DNA from: Ceratorhiza oryzae-sativae
Taxonomy: Eukaryota; Basidiomycota; Agaricomycetes; Cantharellales; Ceratobasidiaceae
Assembly: GCA_030998015.1 (NCBI GenBank)
Contig: JARWMV010000244.1
Span: 558,001 to 622,000 of the forward strand
DNA length: 64,000 nt
Direction of reading: 5' to 3'
In this document: one piece after another, positions 47,893-59,241 of the stretch
How positions within the stretch are numbered: the stretch's first letter is position 1
Layout of the letters: the number at the start of each line of letters is the position of its first letter
Translations under genes and position numbers: made by a program
Notes under the pieces: model-generated
Seen by the model: only the letters and a program-made list of their open reading frames with translations
Told to the model about the DNA's origin: nothing
Database searches by the model: none

Positions 47893-48348
47893 TTCTTTCC
47901 TAGCACATTCGTTGGTGGCGTTCCATAGAAATCCCCTTTTCATCTATCACAGTCTTGCTGCTTTATATATCCCCCCTTGTAATGAATCGTTTCAACTCCC
48001 CAGATTAGATAATTTCACCTTGCTCGGCCTTCGCCAAGTCTGACTCGAAATCTAGATGAACAGCATTGGCTCTTGCGCTCCAACCTCGGCCTTGCCTGAT
48101 TTGCCTAGCTCACCTAAACCTCTCCCCCACAAAGTGGCTTTGTTGCGTTTCATATGACTCGTGTTACATTCTGCGCCGTATTGGTGCATCCATTAGTTAC
48201 ATACGGAAATGGAAATAGGAACAAGGACGAAAGGAGGGGAAAGGATCGGACAATGAGGGAGCCGTTACAACCGAAAAAAACCTCACAATTATTGGCCCAA
48301 AAATTGTCAATCATAGGTAAACAACTAGAAGTGCATATAGCTAAACGA

Positions 48349-50198
48349 TCATTGGGTGGGAGTTCGAGGGAAAGCACCAAGGTAAGACACAGTTATACCA
48401 CCCCCGATCTCAAAGTCTGGCGAGTCTCCTCGCTCAAGGTCTTTGTCCTGGGTAGAAACGGATGTGCTGGACGTTTGTTTGTCGTTGCCTGGTACATGCC
48501 ACGACGGATCCTTTTTGTTCGACGTCACGCTCTGTACGTCATCGTCCTTGACATCCAGTCGTCCTGGGCGTCAACGGCAACCGTTGTTTCTCGACCCCAC
48601 TGGATCTTCGAGGTTCGACGATCAGATTTGCAATCTCCAAGCTCTGTGTATGCGCAGCAATCAATCAATCAACAACCAGGGCTAGGTGAGGCTGGAGAGG
48701 GAAAAAATGGCGCACCAATATCCGCATCCCGCGCCATCCTGTCGTCCGTGTGGGTCACGATCTGGGTCGCGACCCGAACGTTCACTGTCGGGACCGAACG
48801 TGACTGATGCCCAGTGTACGCGTGATCTTGACCAGACGTCGATTTGGTACGCTCAGTCGAAGGATCGTGTACCTCACCCTCCTGCAATCGGTTTCGATTC
48901 CAGCGGTTAGGTCCGAGGCTTAATAGACAGACCACGCGATTCGCTCACATAGACGTTGATCCCCGTGCCAGTTGCGACCTTCACCATCAGGGTAGACATG
49001 CACATCTCGATCTCGAGCTGAAATATATGCCACAGCCCATTCAGTCAGTGCCTGTGCAACGTGTTGTTGAGCCAACAGCCCTAGGCTCACCTTGACAATG
49101 TACGCGACAGGATGAAATTGCATGCTACCCCACATCGGTATCAGTTTCAGACGTAAAATACACATAATGGTCCCGACTCACTAGACAAAATCGTTACGGT
49201 AGCTCATCATAGTAATGATCAAAACGTCCATCGAGAGCGAGACGGCGATGATCTTTTCATTGAATTTGACGAGTTTATCGTACTTCTTGAGCTGAGAGGA
49301 GGGATCTTCAGTTAGCCATCGTGTGCTCCTTGATTGAACGATGGCCGATGCCGAGACGACTTACTCCCACAGAGAGCAGCCGCTTCTTGATAGACCGGAT
49401 GAACATGAAATTAAGGATGGCGTCGGTAACGAGATACAGACATTTCTGTTCGAGGATAACAGAGTTTGTGTCACGTCGCCTAGCCAAGGTGCTTCTGCTT
49501 ACCTCGGTACGGTCCCACCATACATTGATATCATGGTACTTGCGAGATATTTGGAGCTTGGCCGGGATCCAGATGTTGTAGACAGAGATGTTGATGGCTG
49601 TAATCCAAACCGCAATGATAAACTTCAACCAGAACTGAAGGATAACATAAGCTCTATGCGTCGCTTGGCTCGATGGAATCAACTTACTCGCTGCCGTGGC
49701 GTAGGAAGCAGGATGCATATCCGGTTCACGATGATTTGAAGCAAAAACTGTACTTGGAGGGCCCAAGTACTGTATCAAACACCGGTCAGCAAGCAAAATC
49801 CGAGACCGAAGCCAATGCGAGCTCGCTCACGTTAGAATCGTAAAATAGAACCAAAACGAATATTTGATAATCCCACAAAGATAGAGCCAGCAGATGACGG
49901 CAAAGATGGCGCACCTAGGCGGCAGTTAGCGCAAGAGCCTTTATAAACAGGGCCCAGACTCACACAAGGATTTCAAGCCAGCACATGACGGTGAATGCGG
50001 TCCACCTCCTGGTTTGCTTTATAGCGTGCCAGACCACAAAGTAACCAAATCCCAGCTGCAAACAATGAGTCCATGTTAATGTCAAACATATGCGACTGAA
50101 CGTACCGTCCATCCGAAAGCCAAAGTCGCGACTTTCATATCGCCATCGTTGACTTCCATCTCCTTGATGGGAGCCTCGGTGTGGAACGTTGGCCACAT
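48349..50198 (-). CDS. Seven-helix-type fungal integral membrane protein
   Basis: Many exons. From ATG 50198 (an alternative start is 50159, EVNDGDMKVATLAFGWT) the protein shows successive hydrophobic spans: LGFGYFVVWHAIKQT, ICWLYLCGIIKYSFWFYF, FWLKFIIAVWITAINISVY, CLYLVTDAILNFMFIRSI, IIAVSLSMDVLIITMMSY and FHPVAYIVK. The loop NIWIPAKLQISRKYHDIN, WWDR and the end MCMSTLMVKVA match a family widespread in Agaricomycetes but without assigned function. The soluble tail reads through VNVRVATQIVTHTDDR and DDVQSVTSNKKDPSWHVPG to a TGA at 48349; the exon borders in the tail are uncertain. Overall it resembles a sensor-like or receptor-like multi-pass protein, which is inference from topology only. 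Confidence 0.7.
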
Positions 50199-50768
50199 CG
50201 TGAGGATATCCGAATGACAAACGGGTGAACGAGCAAGCCAAGAGGCTCGAGCTGGAGCAGAAATTAGAATTGATGGGTGGGGTCTCTTGGTCGTAGCTGT
50301 GGAGCTCAAGTTGCCAAGTTATAGGCTTACCTCCGACTGAAAACTGTCGCGTAAGGTTACACACGTTGGAACAAAGTTACAACGCCTATGGTGCCACAAA
50401 CACTAACTTGTTGTGACTATTTCATAACACTCAGGTCGCTTAACTTTACTGGGATAAATGTCCTCAACAAAACTATTACGCGGCGAGCTCGGGGAGGTGA
50501 CAGCTAACTCCGAGGGCTGCTCACCCCACCACCACAGGATCCAATTTCATCTGAGCGAAGGGTGTTTCGGGGTGCATATCGTTGCGTCGGCCAAAACGGA
50601 ATGGTGGATTGACAAGTGACGGATGGAGAAGCGTGGACCGGTCGGTGGACAAATGCCGAGAGAGTCCCGGCTGCCATATCTGTCTTCATCCATCACGTGG
50701 CGCATGGTATGTCCCCGCTGATCATCACCGAGACGCTTTGGGCTTGATCCTCGATTGACACCGGGGGA
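50199..50768. other. Divergent intergenic region
   Basis: About 570 bases between the starts of the membrane protein gene and the methyltransferase gene. No gene is seen; it presumably carries both promoters. Confidence 0.4.
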
Positions 50769-52313
50769 ATGATGTTCGAAATACATCCTATTGACCGATT
50801 TGCGGCCCTCTACCTTGCCCTCCAGCCTATCCCCCAATCACTCATCCAGTCCATCGCGTGCGCCCAGCATGGAATTATCGCACAGCTGCTAAAAAACCCT
50901 CACCTCCATGCGTACCCTCCGGCATCGGACTACCAGCGGCGAGTTTGGAAAAGCTTCATCACGACGCTAGAAGGGAGTGGTGTAGTAAATTTGTCTCTGC
51001 GCCCCATATACATTTGGCTGACCCACTCGTAGGAGGTCGAAGACGAGATCTATTCCCATGCAATTCAACTAATGAGTGCAACGCCCTTGTGAGCGGCCTT
51101 TGCTAACCAAGACATGCCTGGCTTCAACTTTGAGCTTATCTCCTTTGTGCACAGGCCTGGCCCTCCAGCGGCGTCGTACTTGACTTATCTCCTACCCTGT
51201 CCTGCTTCGGGCGCCGTAACATCAGAAATGTGGCGCAGGCCCCTAGGGCTTGATAACTTCCACCGGTCCCGGCGGCCATTGACGATCCTCGAATCACGCA
51301 CTATTATCGAACGAGGAACTACCGGACTCAGGACCTGGAGAGCTAGTCTCGATCTCGCAGAGTGGATTTTCCTAAACAGTTGTACGTGCTTACGAGCCCC
51401 CGATTGTCTCAGATCCCGCTGTATGCGCCACAGCCGCGCAATACCTAAGATTCATTGCTAGATCTTATATGTTCCGCTCGCGTCTTGGAGCTTGGCAGTG
51501 GCGTAGGACTGCTTGGTCTCACAGTTGCCGCGCTCCAGAAAGTATACGAAGCGAACCAATCGACCGATGAAGACCGAAACGACCCAGTGAAACCCGCAGC
51601 ATGCATTTTCATGACAGATGTGGACGAAGATGTCCTGGCACGCTGCTCGGCCAATTTACGACTTCCGTGCAGTTGAGTCCATTGTAAAAACCCCTGACTC
51701 CACCGCTAAATTATTGGGCTCCCTGCGTTATCCCGTTTGAAGACACCTCAGACGATCAACATGCCCAAGTTCGAGCTTTGGACTGGGCCGATTCGCTTGA
51801 CCCGAACCGAGTAGGCTCCATGCAAGTAATTTTAGACGAGGTTGATGCCGATGTCGTGCTAGCAGCGGATGTTGTGAGTGGATCGCCCAAAGCTGGCCCC
51901 ACGCTTTGACATGTGACGGTTGTCAGGTGTACGATCCGTCCATCATTCCTCCGTTGACTCGCACCCTACGGCTAGCGCTGGATCGCCCTGTATCAGCTGG
52001 ATCAAACGGCTCTTCCTCCCAGCGGGTTGCGTATGTTGCGTTAACGCTTCGTCGTGAAGAAACCTTTGCAAATTCATCAAGAGCGCAGGCACGTATTTTT
52101 TCTCGCTTGTTTTGTGTATCGGAGCTAAGAGCGAGCAAAGAGCAAGAAAATCTCACAATAGAATATATCGAAATGAATTTACCGCCGGCTCAAGACCGCG
52201 TATTCTGTGGGGGAGACGGAGATGACAGGCTCTTGTCAGCCCCAGACGGTTCTGCTGCTAGTGCAGAGCTCGGCCAAGCCAAGTTGATGCGGTTGACAGT
52301 GGCTAGCGGGTAA
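50769..52313 (+). CDS. Protein-lysine methyltransferase, EEF2KMT/FAM86 (Efm3) type
   Basis: The family methylates a lysine in translation elongation factor 2. In order: FEIHPIDRFAALYLALQPIP, WKSFITTLE, VEDEIYSHAIQLM, PAASYLTYLL, RTTGLRTWRASLDLAEWIF, VLELGSGVGLLGLTVAALQ (SAM-binding motif I), FMTDVDEDVLARCSANLRL (motif II region), NYWAPCVIPFEDTSDD, VRALDWAD, DADVVLAADVVYDPSIIPPL (post-I motif, where FAM86-type enzymes have VADVVYD), and YVALTLRREETFA. The order and the AADVVYD motif fit Efm3/EEF2KMT; another family-16 methyltransferase cannot be excluded. The frame between about 51665 and 51725 cannot be joined cleanly with standard introns, so the gene model is broken there. Confidence 0.72.
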
Positions 52314-53159
52314 CTGTTCGGACCAGCGTCGGAGGCTACGCGGGCTCAACATCACGTTGTGTGCACTCCAGCTGAAACAACTGGTTTCTTCGTGGGCGGC
52401 GTCAGAACTGGCTTCCAGGCTGTAGTCGTTATGTTGGTTCGCTCACGCGACTCTGGTGTCAACGAATTATGGGTATGCTACGCGTTAACTTCACGTGCTC
52501 GGTCTTTCGTAATGTTGCATTTGTTCTTCTAATCAACAGAATGAGCGTGATGAAGAGACGACTTCTTGACATCTTGATACTCAGCTTGAGGCGAGTTGCA
52601 GCCGCTTGTCGCCCTGACCACGCATAAAACCTTGTTGGAAATTCACGGAACTTGTACGGGTTGTCCGTTTTTCATAAACTTAACCTTGCAGGTTCTTGAT
52701 TAAAAGCATCATCGGCCGTAGCGAGCGACAAGCACGTTTCATTACCAAGAGCAGGCACCCGCGTTTCTGCAAAGCGCGGTAGCAAGAGCCGCCCGATGCG
52801 TGATACTGCTGAGAAAAGCCAACCAGCACAGAAACGGTAGTTTCCTCGTCGACGCATTGCCTGGAGACACGTGTAGAAGTTGGTTGTGTGGGTTAGGGAC
52901 AAATGAACTGTGACGTCATAGTCTACGCCGGAACTGGGCGGGGAGACTTGCAAACCACAACCACTATTCCAGATAATTTTGTGCTTTACAACTCGAAATG
53001 GGATCATCCGGCTCCAAGGTCGAGAGTATTCCCCTCAAAGTCTCTGGGACCCATCTCATCTCATTCACTTCTTCTACGTCATTGCCATAATCCAGGGCGC
53101 AGGTACGTATCCAACTTGGTTTAAACCACCACCATAAGCATTTCGTCCGAACCGAAAGA
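52314..53159. other. Intergenic, 0.85 kb
   Basis: A plus-strand stretch near 52370-52570 is open with a splice-like interruption, and a minus-strand frame covers 52672-53007. Neither shows a domain. I make no gene call. Confidence 0.35.
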
Positions 53160-53451
53160 ATGCCTCTTGCAGCTCCTTTCCAAGTGCGTATACGCCGCGC
53201 AACGTCGGCCGACTTGTGGGTCCAAGTTACGGCCAAAACAACGATCCTCGAGCTCAAACGCAAGGTCTTCGAGGATGGAGCGATACCTCCCGACAGCCAG
53301 CGGTAGGTTTGTTAAACGAAGCGAGGTTGAATAGCTTAACCTTCTTTTATGTAGGTTGACGTGGAATGGGAAAACTCTAGATAACGATGACGCCACCCTC
53401 GAAAGCTATGGGATCACCACTGAGGTGGACATCTACGTGGAATTCATATGA
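53160..53451 (+). CDS. Small ubiquitin-like domain protein
   Basis: Two exons, 53160-53302 and 53355-53451, split by a GTAGGT...GTAG intron in frame. The protein of about 80 residues is a single ubiquitin-like fold: FQVRIRRATSADLWVQVTAK, TTILELKRKVFEDGAIPPDS (the helix and IPPDxQ turn), RLTWNGKTLDNDDATLESYG and TEVDIYVEFI. It aligns with ubiquitin's TLEVEPSDTIENVKxKIxxKEGIPPDQQRL pattern but ends without a di-glycine, so it is not conjugated like ubiquitin. It probably serves as an interaction domain. An extra upstream exon is possible. Confidence 0.75.
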
Positions 53452-53619
53452 TTGTGAGGCAACAACAAGGGTGAGGTTCAGGGCGCTGATAAGATTTGCA
53501 AAGTCAGGCCTCATGGGCGTATGTGAACTGAAGATACGAACGATGTGGAAATTTCAGGGAATGTACATCATTGAAGATATCTCAAATTGAGACACTTGAG
53601 TAGTAAATAAGACCTACGC

Positions 53620-55620
53620 TCAAGCACTAGTTTTCTTTGCTGCGCTCGAAGCCTTCGCCCCGGTATCGATAAAGGTATACACAGTGTGCGGCTTGCCCTG
53701 AGGCGATGATTTGCCCTCGATATGAAGTGCAACCCCAGCGTGGGCTTGTCGATTCTCGGCTAACCTTGTCTGACGCGCCTCTAGACTTTTAGCAACAAGG
53801 TTCGGTACTACCGGTTGCTAAACGCCTGCATCATCAGCTGATCGTTTTCGTGAAGGGGCTCTGCATACCGCATCTGGGGCGTCATCTACTAGTTCCCACC
53901 AGACACGACGTGCCGCTCCGGCCTTTTGGGCTCGTTCGCCGGAGCCCGACGCTTCGAGATCGATTTCTGCGCTACGCTGCCTGGAGGCATTGATGTCGCC
54001 AGGTGTAAACTCGTCATCCGAGACAAGTGCCCGCTGCCGTTCTCGCTGGATGCCTAAATAAGACTCCATGCCCTTCTGGAACGCGTGTTGAACCTTCTTT
54101 CCCTGCGTGGCGGATAGAGAGTTAGCACGTGCGAGTGGCGGGTGCATATTAGGAAAACGAGTATCAGATGGGGTTGAAAGAGGATAACCAGTGGCCTAGA
54201 CCAGTCGTTACAATTTCGCTAATGATATATTGGTATCATCACGTTTTCGGGGCCGAAACCAGGCTAGTATCCGATCACTCACATCCTATACAAAGCGAGC
54301 AAGTCAGTCAAAACTTTCTCTAAATCGTTGTGGGGGGGGGGGGCGACAATGGTAGGGTCAGGAAGTGAAGAAACTGTAACCAGGATGCGTCTTGCGTGAA
54401 ATTGTTGTGTCATATTTTGTTCATCATGCAGATGCTATGGGGAGGAGCGGAAGATGAGACTAACCTATAAACCCAAATCCAGCATTTCTCAGAAGTTAGT
54501 CGTTGCTACAGGTATGTGTCAGTATCAGATCGATGAAGAGCTAGAGGACGTTGATAAGAATATCAGAAAGCCATAGCATGTCATTTTTTGGGATATTGTC
54601 ACCATGGTTGTATGACGGAAGTTGTTGCATCAGGTGGAGTGGAATAACTTAGGATACAAAAAAGAAACTCACTCCTTGGGTGGGTTATTTCAATCAGTGG
54701 TTCACCTGCACAAGCTGTGGGTTAGAAATCCGCTAAAACACCCGGAATTCAAAGAGGAGATCATGCAATGTAGATAAGATTTTGATTTCTCATCGAGCCA
54801 CTCGAAGAACAGAAATGAAGTCTAATCATGTCTCGAAAGAATTGACATTGTGTTTACCTACGACAATAAAATAATTAGCAAAAAGTTTGAGCTTCTAACG
54901 ATCATGAAGAATCAGACAAGCCATGCATGAAAATGCCTTAACCATATGTGAGTCTTAAAGACTAATCGGTTTATACTCATCACGAAATAGCCTCGTGTGG
55001 AGACGAAGAAGCCTAGTGGGACTCTTACCTTTAGGAACTGGTGTTCGTATTGCTTCAATCGGATGATTGCCTCGATACGACCGATAGAAATGCCAAATTG
55101 TTCGTTGAGCGCTCGAACGGCTTGCACATGGGTCTCTGGCAACGTAATCAATTGATGCACCAGATAGCACCAAAGAGACTCACGAGATTCTGGCAGCGCC
55201 GAAGCTTGGAAATGCTTGATATACCGATGGTATATAGACGACCTGACGACGTCAGATAGGGGCTCTGGTGGCCGGAACGCCGGATTGTCAGGAAACGGCT
55301 GTTACTCACAGTCAGCGAAATGAAGCTCGGAATCTATAGGATGTACCTACAACATCTCCCCCGAGCCAGTTGGGCCTACCAGGAGTAGGGTTTAGGTATG
55401 GTAGACCTTCGCCTCGGAACCAATCCTCAACAGTCTGCGGGTCGACCTTGGCTCGCCTATTCTTTCTGAACCCGGCCTCTTCGTCGCCCGCGTCGTCATC
55501 GCGAAGAGAAGCGCTGGTTGAGAAACCACGTCCTAGGCCGATCCTATGCGTCCCAGCGACACTATGCGTAGTTTGTCTGAGAGCCCGAAGAGCGCGGGTG
55601 TATGGTGAGGTTCGCATCAT
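53620..55620 (-). CDS. Mitochondrial small-subunit protein mS45 (Bot1/Mrps35 type)
   Basis: This matches the fungal 'eukaryotic mitochondrial regulator' (Bot1p) family, a structural part of the mitochondrial small ribosomal subunit. The first exon, from ATG 55620, has a presequence (MMRTSPYTRALRALR, GFSTSASLRDDD), then the signature VDPQTVEDWFRGEGLPYLNP and GRPNWLGGDV. A following exon has SRESLWCYLVHQLI, ETHVQAVRALNEQFGISIGR and IEAIIRLKQYEHQFLK. Tiny exons follow (GEPLIEITHP near 54690). The 3' part reads GKKVQHAFQKGMESYLGIQR, RRVWWELVDDAPDA, then after a 51 nt intron QPVVPNLVAKSLEARQTRLA and VALHIEGKSSPQGKPHTVY to TGA at 53620. The 51 nt intron is a multiple of three and ends in an in-frame TAG, so retaining it would truncate the protein. 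Several middle exon borders were not resolved. Confidence 0.78.
54332..54343. repeat. Poly-G tract
   Basis: Twelve consecutive G bases in an intron of the mS45 gene. Prone to sequencing and length error. Confidence 0.85.
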
Positions 55621-55740
55621 TCCTGCTTTTGAAGTTTTCAATGACGGCTTACATCACTGACCACTCACGTGACCCTTCTTCTCACGGCATACAATTTTAA
55701 ACGGTACAGGGGACCTCAACGAACAAAACAAAAACGAATT

Positions 55741-55839
55741 TGCTCCCTGTGAGGCTCGAACTCACGACCTTTGGATTGGATGACTGGAGTCACTCATATT
55801 GCTATGAGACCAACGCTCTACCAACTGAGCCAAGGAAGC
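55741..55839 (-). tRNA. tRNA-Met (elongator, anticodon CAU) with intron, copy 1
   Basis: On the minus strand the acceptor stem GCTTCCT pairs with AGGGAGC, followed by discriminator A. Box A reads TGGCTCAGTTGG. The anticodon arm is TTGGT-CTCATA with a 26 nt intron after position 37, resuming A-TCCAA. The T arm TGTGAG/CTCACA... contains GTTCGAGCC as box B. A CGTTTTGTTTTG run beyond the 3' end fits a Pol III terminator. The sequence matches eukaryotic elongator tRNA-Met (CTCATAATCCAAAGG once spliced). Confidence 0.9.
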
Positions 55840-56106
55840 TTTGGCCACGTGACTCATCATCATCTGACACGAGAACACTCATGTCCAGCCACTTTCGCTT
55901 TTCATACTAGATTGCAGAACCAATTGGGACACTCTGAAAGCGTGATCCAAAATTTTCATTTCTATGCTAATTCCTCAACGGAAATATGGTTAGTGCTACT
56001 CCAGTTTTACCCTCGTGTTGTGGTGTCTTCTCCTGCTATGGTGTCTTAACGAGCCCTACCTTCTCCGCAAAAAATGGAGGTGCAATGAAACAGGGTGTCG
56101 TCGTAA

Positions 56107-56150
56107 TGGCGTAATGGCATGCAGTGCTGTGTCGTTATGCCATTACGCCA
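56107..56150. repeat. Perfect 14 bp inverted repeat
   Basis: TGGCGTAATGGCAT (56107-56120) is repeated in inverse as ATGCCATTACGCCA (56137-56150) with a 16-base loop. The arm core GCCATTACGC also appears at 27847-27856. A short dispersed element or a hairpin is possible. Confidence 0.75.
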
Positions 56151-57864
56151 GTGTCATTCGGGGCCATGGCACCATTACTACACCCCGGTTTTCAGTACCC
56201 CGCTTTACAACTAATTGCGCCTTATTATCCCCGCAGGTTTTTTCTGAGATAACATATATACCGCCGATTTTATACTTAGTTACAAATTCACAACTCGATA
56301 TGCTCAGTCTAGGGTGTTAGAATATTCTCTGAATTCATGCGACATATCTTTGCTCGGGCTGGCTGATTTCATGGGCTTCCTAAGCCATGGATCCCTCTAT
56401 CACGATTTCTTTGGGTTGTATTGCGCGCTCTTGTGTAGTAGAGCAAAACGGCGCCCAGGATATATATTTCATTGACCGAGGGCTCCGGTATGGAGGAAAG
56501 TTTCGCATCCAGCGTGGGCACTCGTGTTTACCTTTACGGTCACCTAAAATTATTCTTGACCTCGCGTTGCTTAGTTACCCCCAGCAAACCGGGTTCGCTC
56601 CTACTTAATCATTACCTCCACTCTCCCACGTATTTGTCTAAATGGCTAAAGAGCACTATCGATCTCATCAGAAGTCCCTGCTTGGTGGCAATGGTGTTCG
56701 GGAGGCTGTCCCACCGCCAACCCGCCTCCACGATCGACATGGCTGACTAATGTTCATCAATACCATGGATCCGCAATTCATATTTGTGAATATCCAATCC
56801 TAACTGGTTGTTGTTGTTATTTCTGGCGCTTGCATTTGGCTGCCATAGACTTTGCGCTCAGACTTTTCATTCTTGGGTTTCAAATCTCAACCTGGGCCGA
56901 ATCACGATGATCACAGTTGGACCGTGGAGACACTAGTTCCTCCTCGTAATGAGTCCGATTAATGCGAAACCCATGGTCTTGTATATATGTGGAGCACTCT
57001 TCCGGCTCCTGGATGCAAACTGAGGGCTAGAGCCATGACGCTTCAAGTCCCACCAGCATGGATGCCGGCTAAGGTCTAGCATATATTTAATAGTTCAAGA
57101 GTTCGGGAATCAGATCGAGTAGCCAGGCTTAGGGGGATGGTGTTTATGTTGAGTGGCACGCACAAACGTGTATTATCCTTGGCCCAGCATATTGCACTCG
57201 CGGGGTTTACCTCTACAAGATGGTGGTATACCATGTTTTGACTGTCTCGGGCGCCCTCGGTGGACTCGGAGAGCTCCTTTGCAGTTTTGACGGCTTCCCA
57301 TCATACACAAGCACAAACAACCGACTAGTACTTTTGTACTTCCGGATTGGCGCGCCCTGGTGACTACCCTAGGTCTAGATACCTTGGGAGTTTTACTAGA
57401 AATTTGCGAGCAACGTAGAAAGACACAATGGTATGTCGCATAGTGTACGGATTCGCTCCTGGTTTACACGAGGCCTCCAGGGCAACAGTTTAAGTTTCAC
57501 GGCTGGCCAACATATACTTTAACGATCGTATCACTTCTTGATACACTCGACTCATGCGCCCGACTCGTTGATGCCGCTGGATGATTCGATCCATCTTTGT
57601 TACAGCTGGCCGTCTAGGTTTCCTTCTCTTTTACGTCAAGGGGTTCGCCGCTCTTATTGCACCCCGCATTTTGCGGGCCCGCAGGGACCTCTTGGAAATG
57701 GGCTGAAGGTTTTTAACGGGTTTTAAGGTAGCTTTGGTTTAAAGATCCACAAATCCCGCCCTGGATATCTGGAAGGAAGGAAGCGACGACCTCTCGAGTC
57801 GGGGCTGGGCGCCACCACGTGTCTCATTCCACCATGGGCTTCGCTGGGACTCCGTAGAAATGGG

Positions 57865-57871
57865 TATATAA
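57865..57871 (+). promoter_or_regulatory. TATA box of dsRBD gene D
   Basis: TATATAA lies 76 bases before the ATG at 57941, ordinary spacing for a TATA-driven fungal gene. Confidence 0.5.
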
Positions 57872-57940
57872 CCCCAATCCTGTCCGCTCACTTTCTGTTC
57901 ACTCGCCCGCTCCTCCCTACTACTTGCGTTCTGTTCACTC

Positions 57941-58396
57941 ATGCCAACCGCAGCGCCGATGCCTGCTCGTACCCTCTTCCTTAGCCGACTCTGGAGACCC
58001 GAGCCACTTCAGCCTGTCAAGAGGAGCTCTCGTCTAGAATATTATAGCGCTGTGGATCAGTTCTGTCGTCGAGAGGGAATCCCTATCGAGTACGAATGTA
58101 CTTCACATGGACCCAGCCACGAGCTCATGTGGGATGTTGTACCTATCAGTAGGTTGACTACGCCTTTTCTTGGTGGCGATTATGCTCAAACACATCCCAC
58201 CCTCTCAAGTCATGGGTGAGAGGCACAACGAGTTCGGAGCTTCCTGTCCTAAGCAGCAGCAGGCCAAAGAGCACTGCGCCATGATGATAGCAAATTCTGG
58301 TTATTGCGTCAGTCTGCTTGCACAATAATGCTGTTGATACCAGCTGACGGTCTTACCCACTTTGTATTTGCGCAGTGCCCCCAGGATCACCCCTGA
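57941..58396 (+). CDS. Mini double-stranded-RNA-binding protein D
   Basis: Exons 57941-58148, 58210-58307 and 58376-58396. After a basic N-terminal extension (TLFLSRLWRPEPLQPVKR) comes one dsRBD: YYSAVDQFCRREGIPIEYEC (helix 1 and turn), GPSHELMWDVVPI (strand 1), GERHNEFGASC (strands 2-3), KQQQAKEHCAMMIANSGYC (helix 2). Intron 1 is in phase 1 after PI and intron 2 in phase 0 after the last Cys of helix 2, both as in protein C. The final exon adds CPQDHP. If intron 2 is not removed, the frame stops eight codons later, so the domain is complete either way. An AATAAA signal follows at 58440. Confidence 0.75.
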
Positions 58397-59241
58397 AACT
58401 TTCCTTTAAAGTGTACCTCTGTTTAACGTTTTTTTTTCTTAATAAAATCTTTCAAATAAACAAATAAACAAACAGTGTGCTGCTCCCTACTGAGCCTTTC
58501 GTTGCGTCTGGAGCTACTGGTTTTGCAACGGTTCGGGTGGGGCAAGAACAACCAACACCAACACCATCGCTTACCCTAAGAAAAATAGTGCATATACTCC
58601 ACGTATGCTACATATGTTATCCTTCCGGTATCAGGATTAATTCTCGAATGCTCTAGAGGAAGGGGAACGTAGTCGATGGATAGCCATTCCGAAGTCAGCC
58701 TCAGAGCTTAATCGCTCCTTGCATTGCAAGTATTTTCTATCAAATCGCCGCGTGCGGATTCAAACCACGGATGCATAGGTCGCTCTTCATTTTAAATCGG
58801 GGAATCCTGAGCTCCCAGTGAGTTCCTGATAGTGAACGCAGAAGCGAATGGGCAGGAGAGCACTGTTGACGCGTATGACGAGGCGTCATTGAAAAAATTT
58901 AATGTTATAATATTTTGTCCACAGGAGCGCATTTTTTCAGGGCAACGCGATAAAATGTCTCCAGTAAGTCGTTAAGGATATTCCATAGTTCCGATAAGCC
59001 TCATGTGTTTTGATGAGCGAGAACTGATGGCATCAAAATTCGTGGACGATTTCTAGTCGCATGCACCACCGGTAACTGAGCTATCCTCCAGGAATAGGAG
59101 TGAATTTATTTGATGCATGATTGTCTTTATCGGCATGGCTTACATCCCGAAAAGTGACCAGAATGCAAAACGGACTTGTGTAAAACGGGACAATCTTGCG
59201 GAATAATATCTTTTCGTCTACACTTCATTACACGATAGCGG
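58397..59241. other. Convergent intergenic region
   Basis: About 0.85 kb between dsRBD gene D and the end of CCT7. It starts with a T-run and AATAAA near 58440, then a CAAATAAA-type A-rich repeat (58452-58475). No gene is seen. Confidence 0.45.

Larger units (their letters stand above)
55840..57940. other. Gene-poor region, 2.1 kb
   Basis: No supported gene between the tRNA and dsRBD gene D. It contains the 14 bp inverted repeat at 56107-56150 and a TATA box at 57865. Open frames at 56015-56750 lack domains. Confidence 0.45.

Noticed and set aside
53815..53880. In-frame TAG followed by CAA in the mS45 gene, resembling a stop-codon readthrough site
   Set aside because: A canonical 51 nt intron (GTATGC donor, TTTAG acceptor) removes the stop and keeps the frame, so ordinary splicing explains it.
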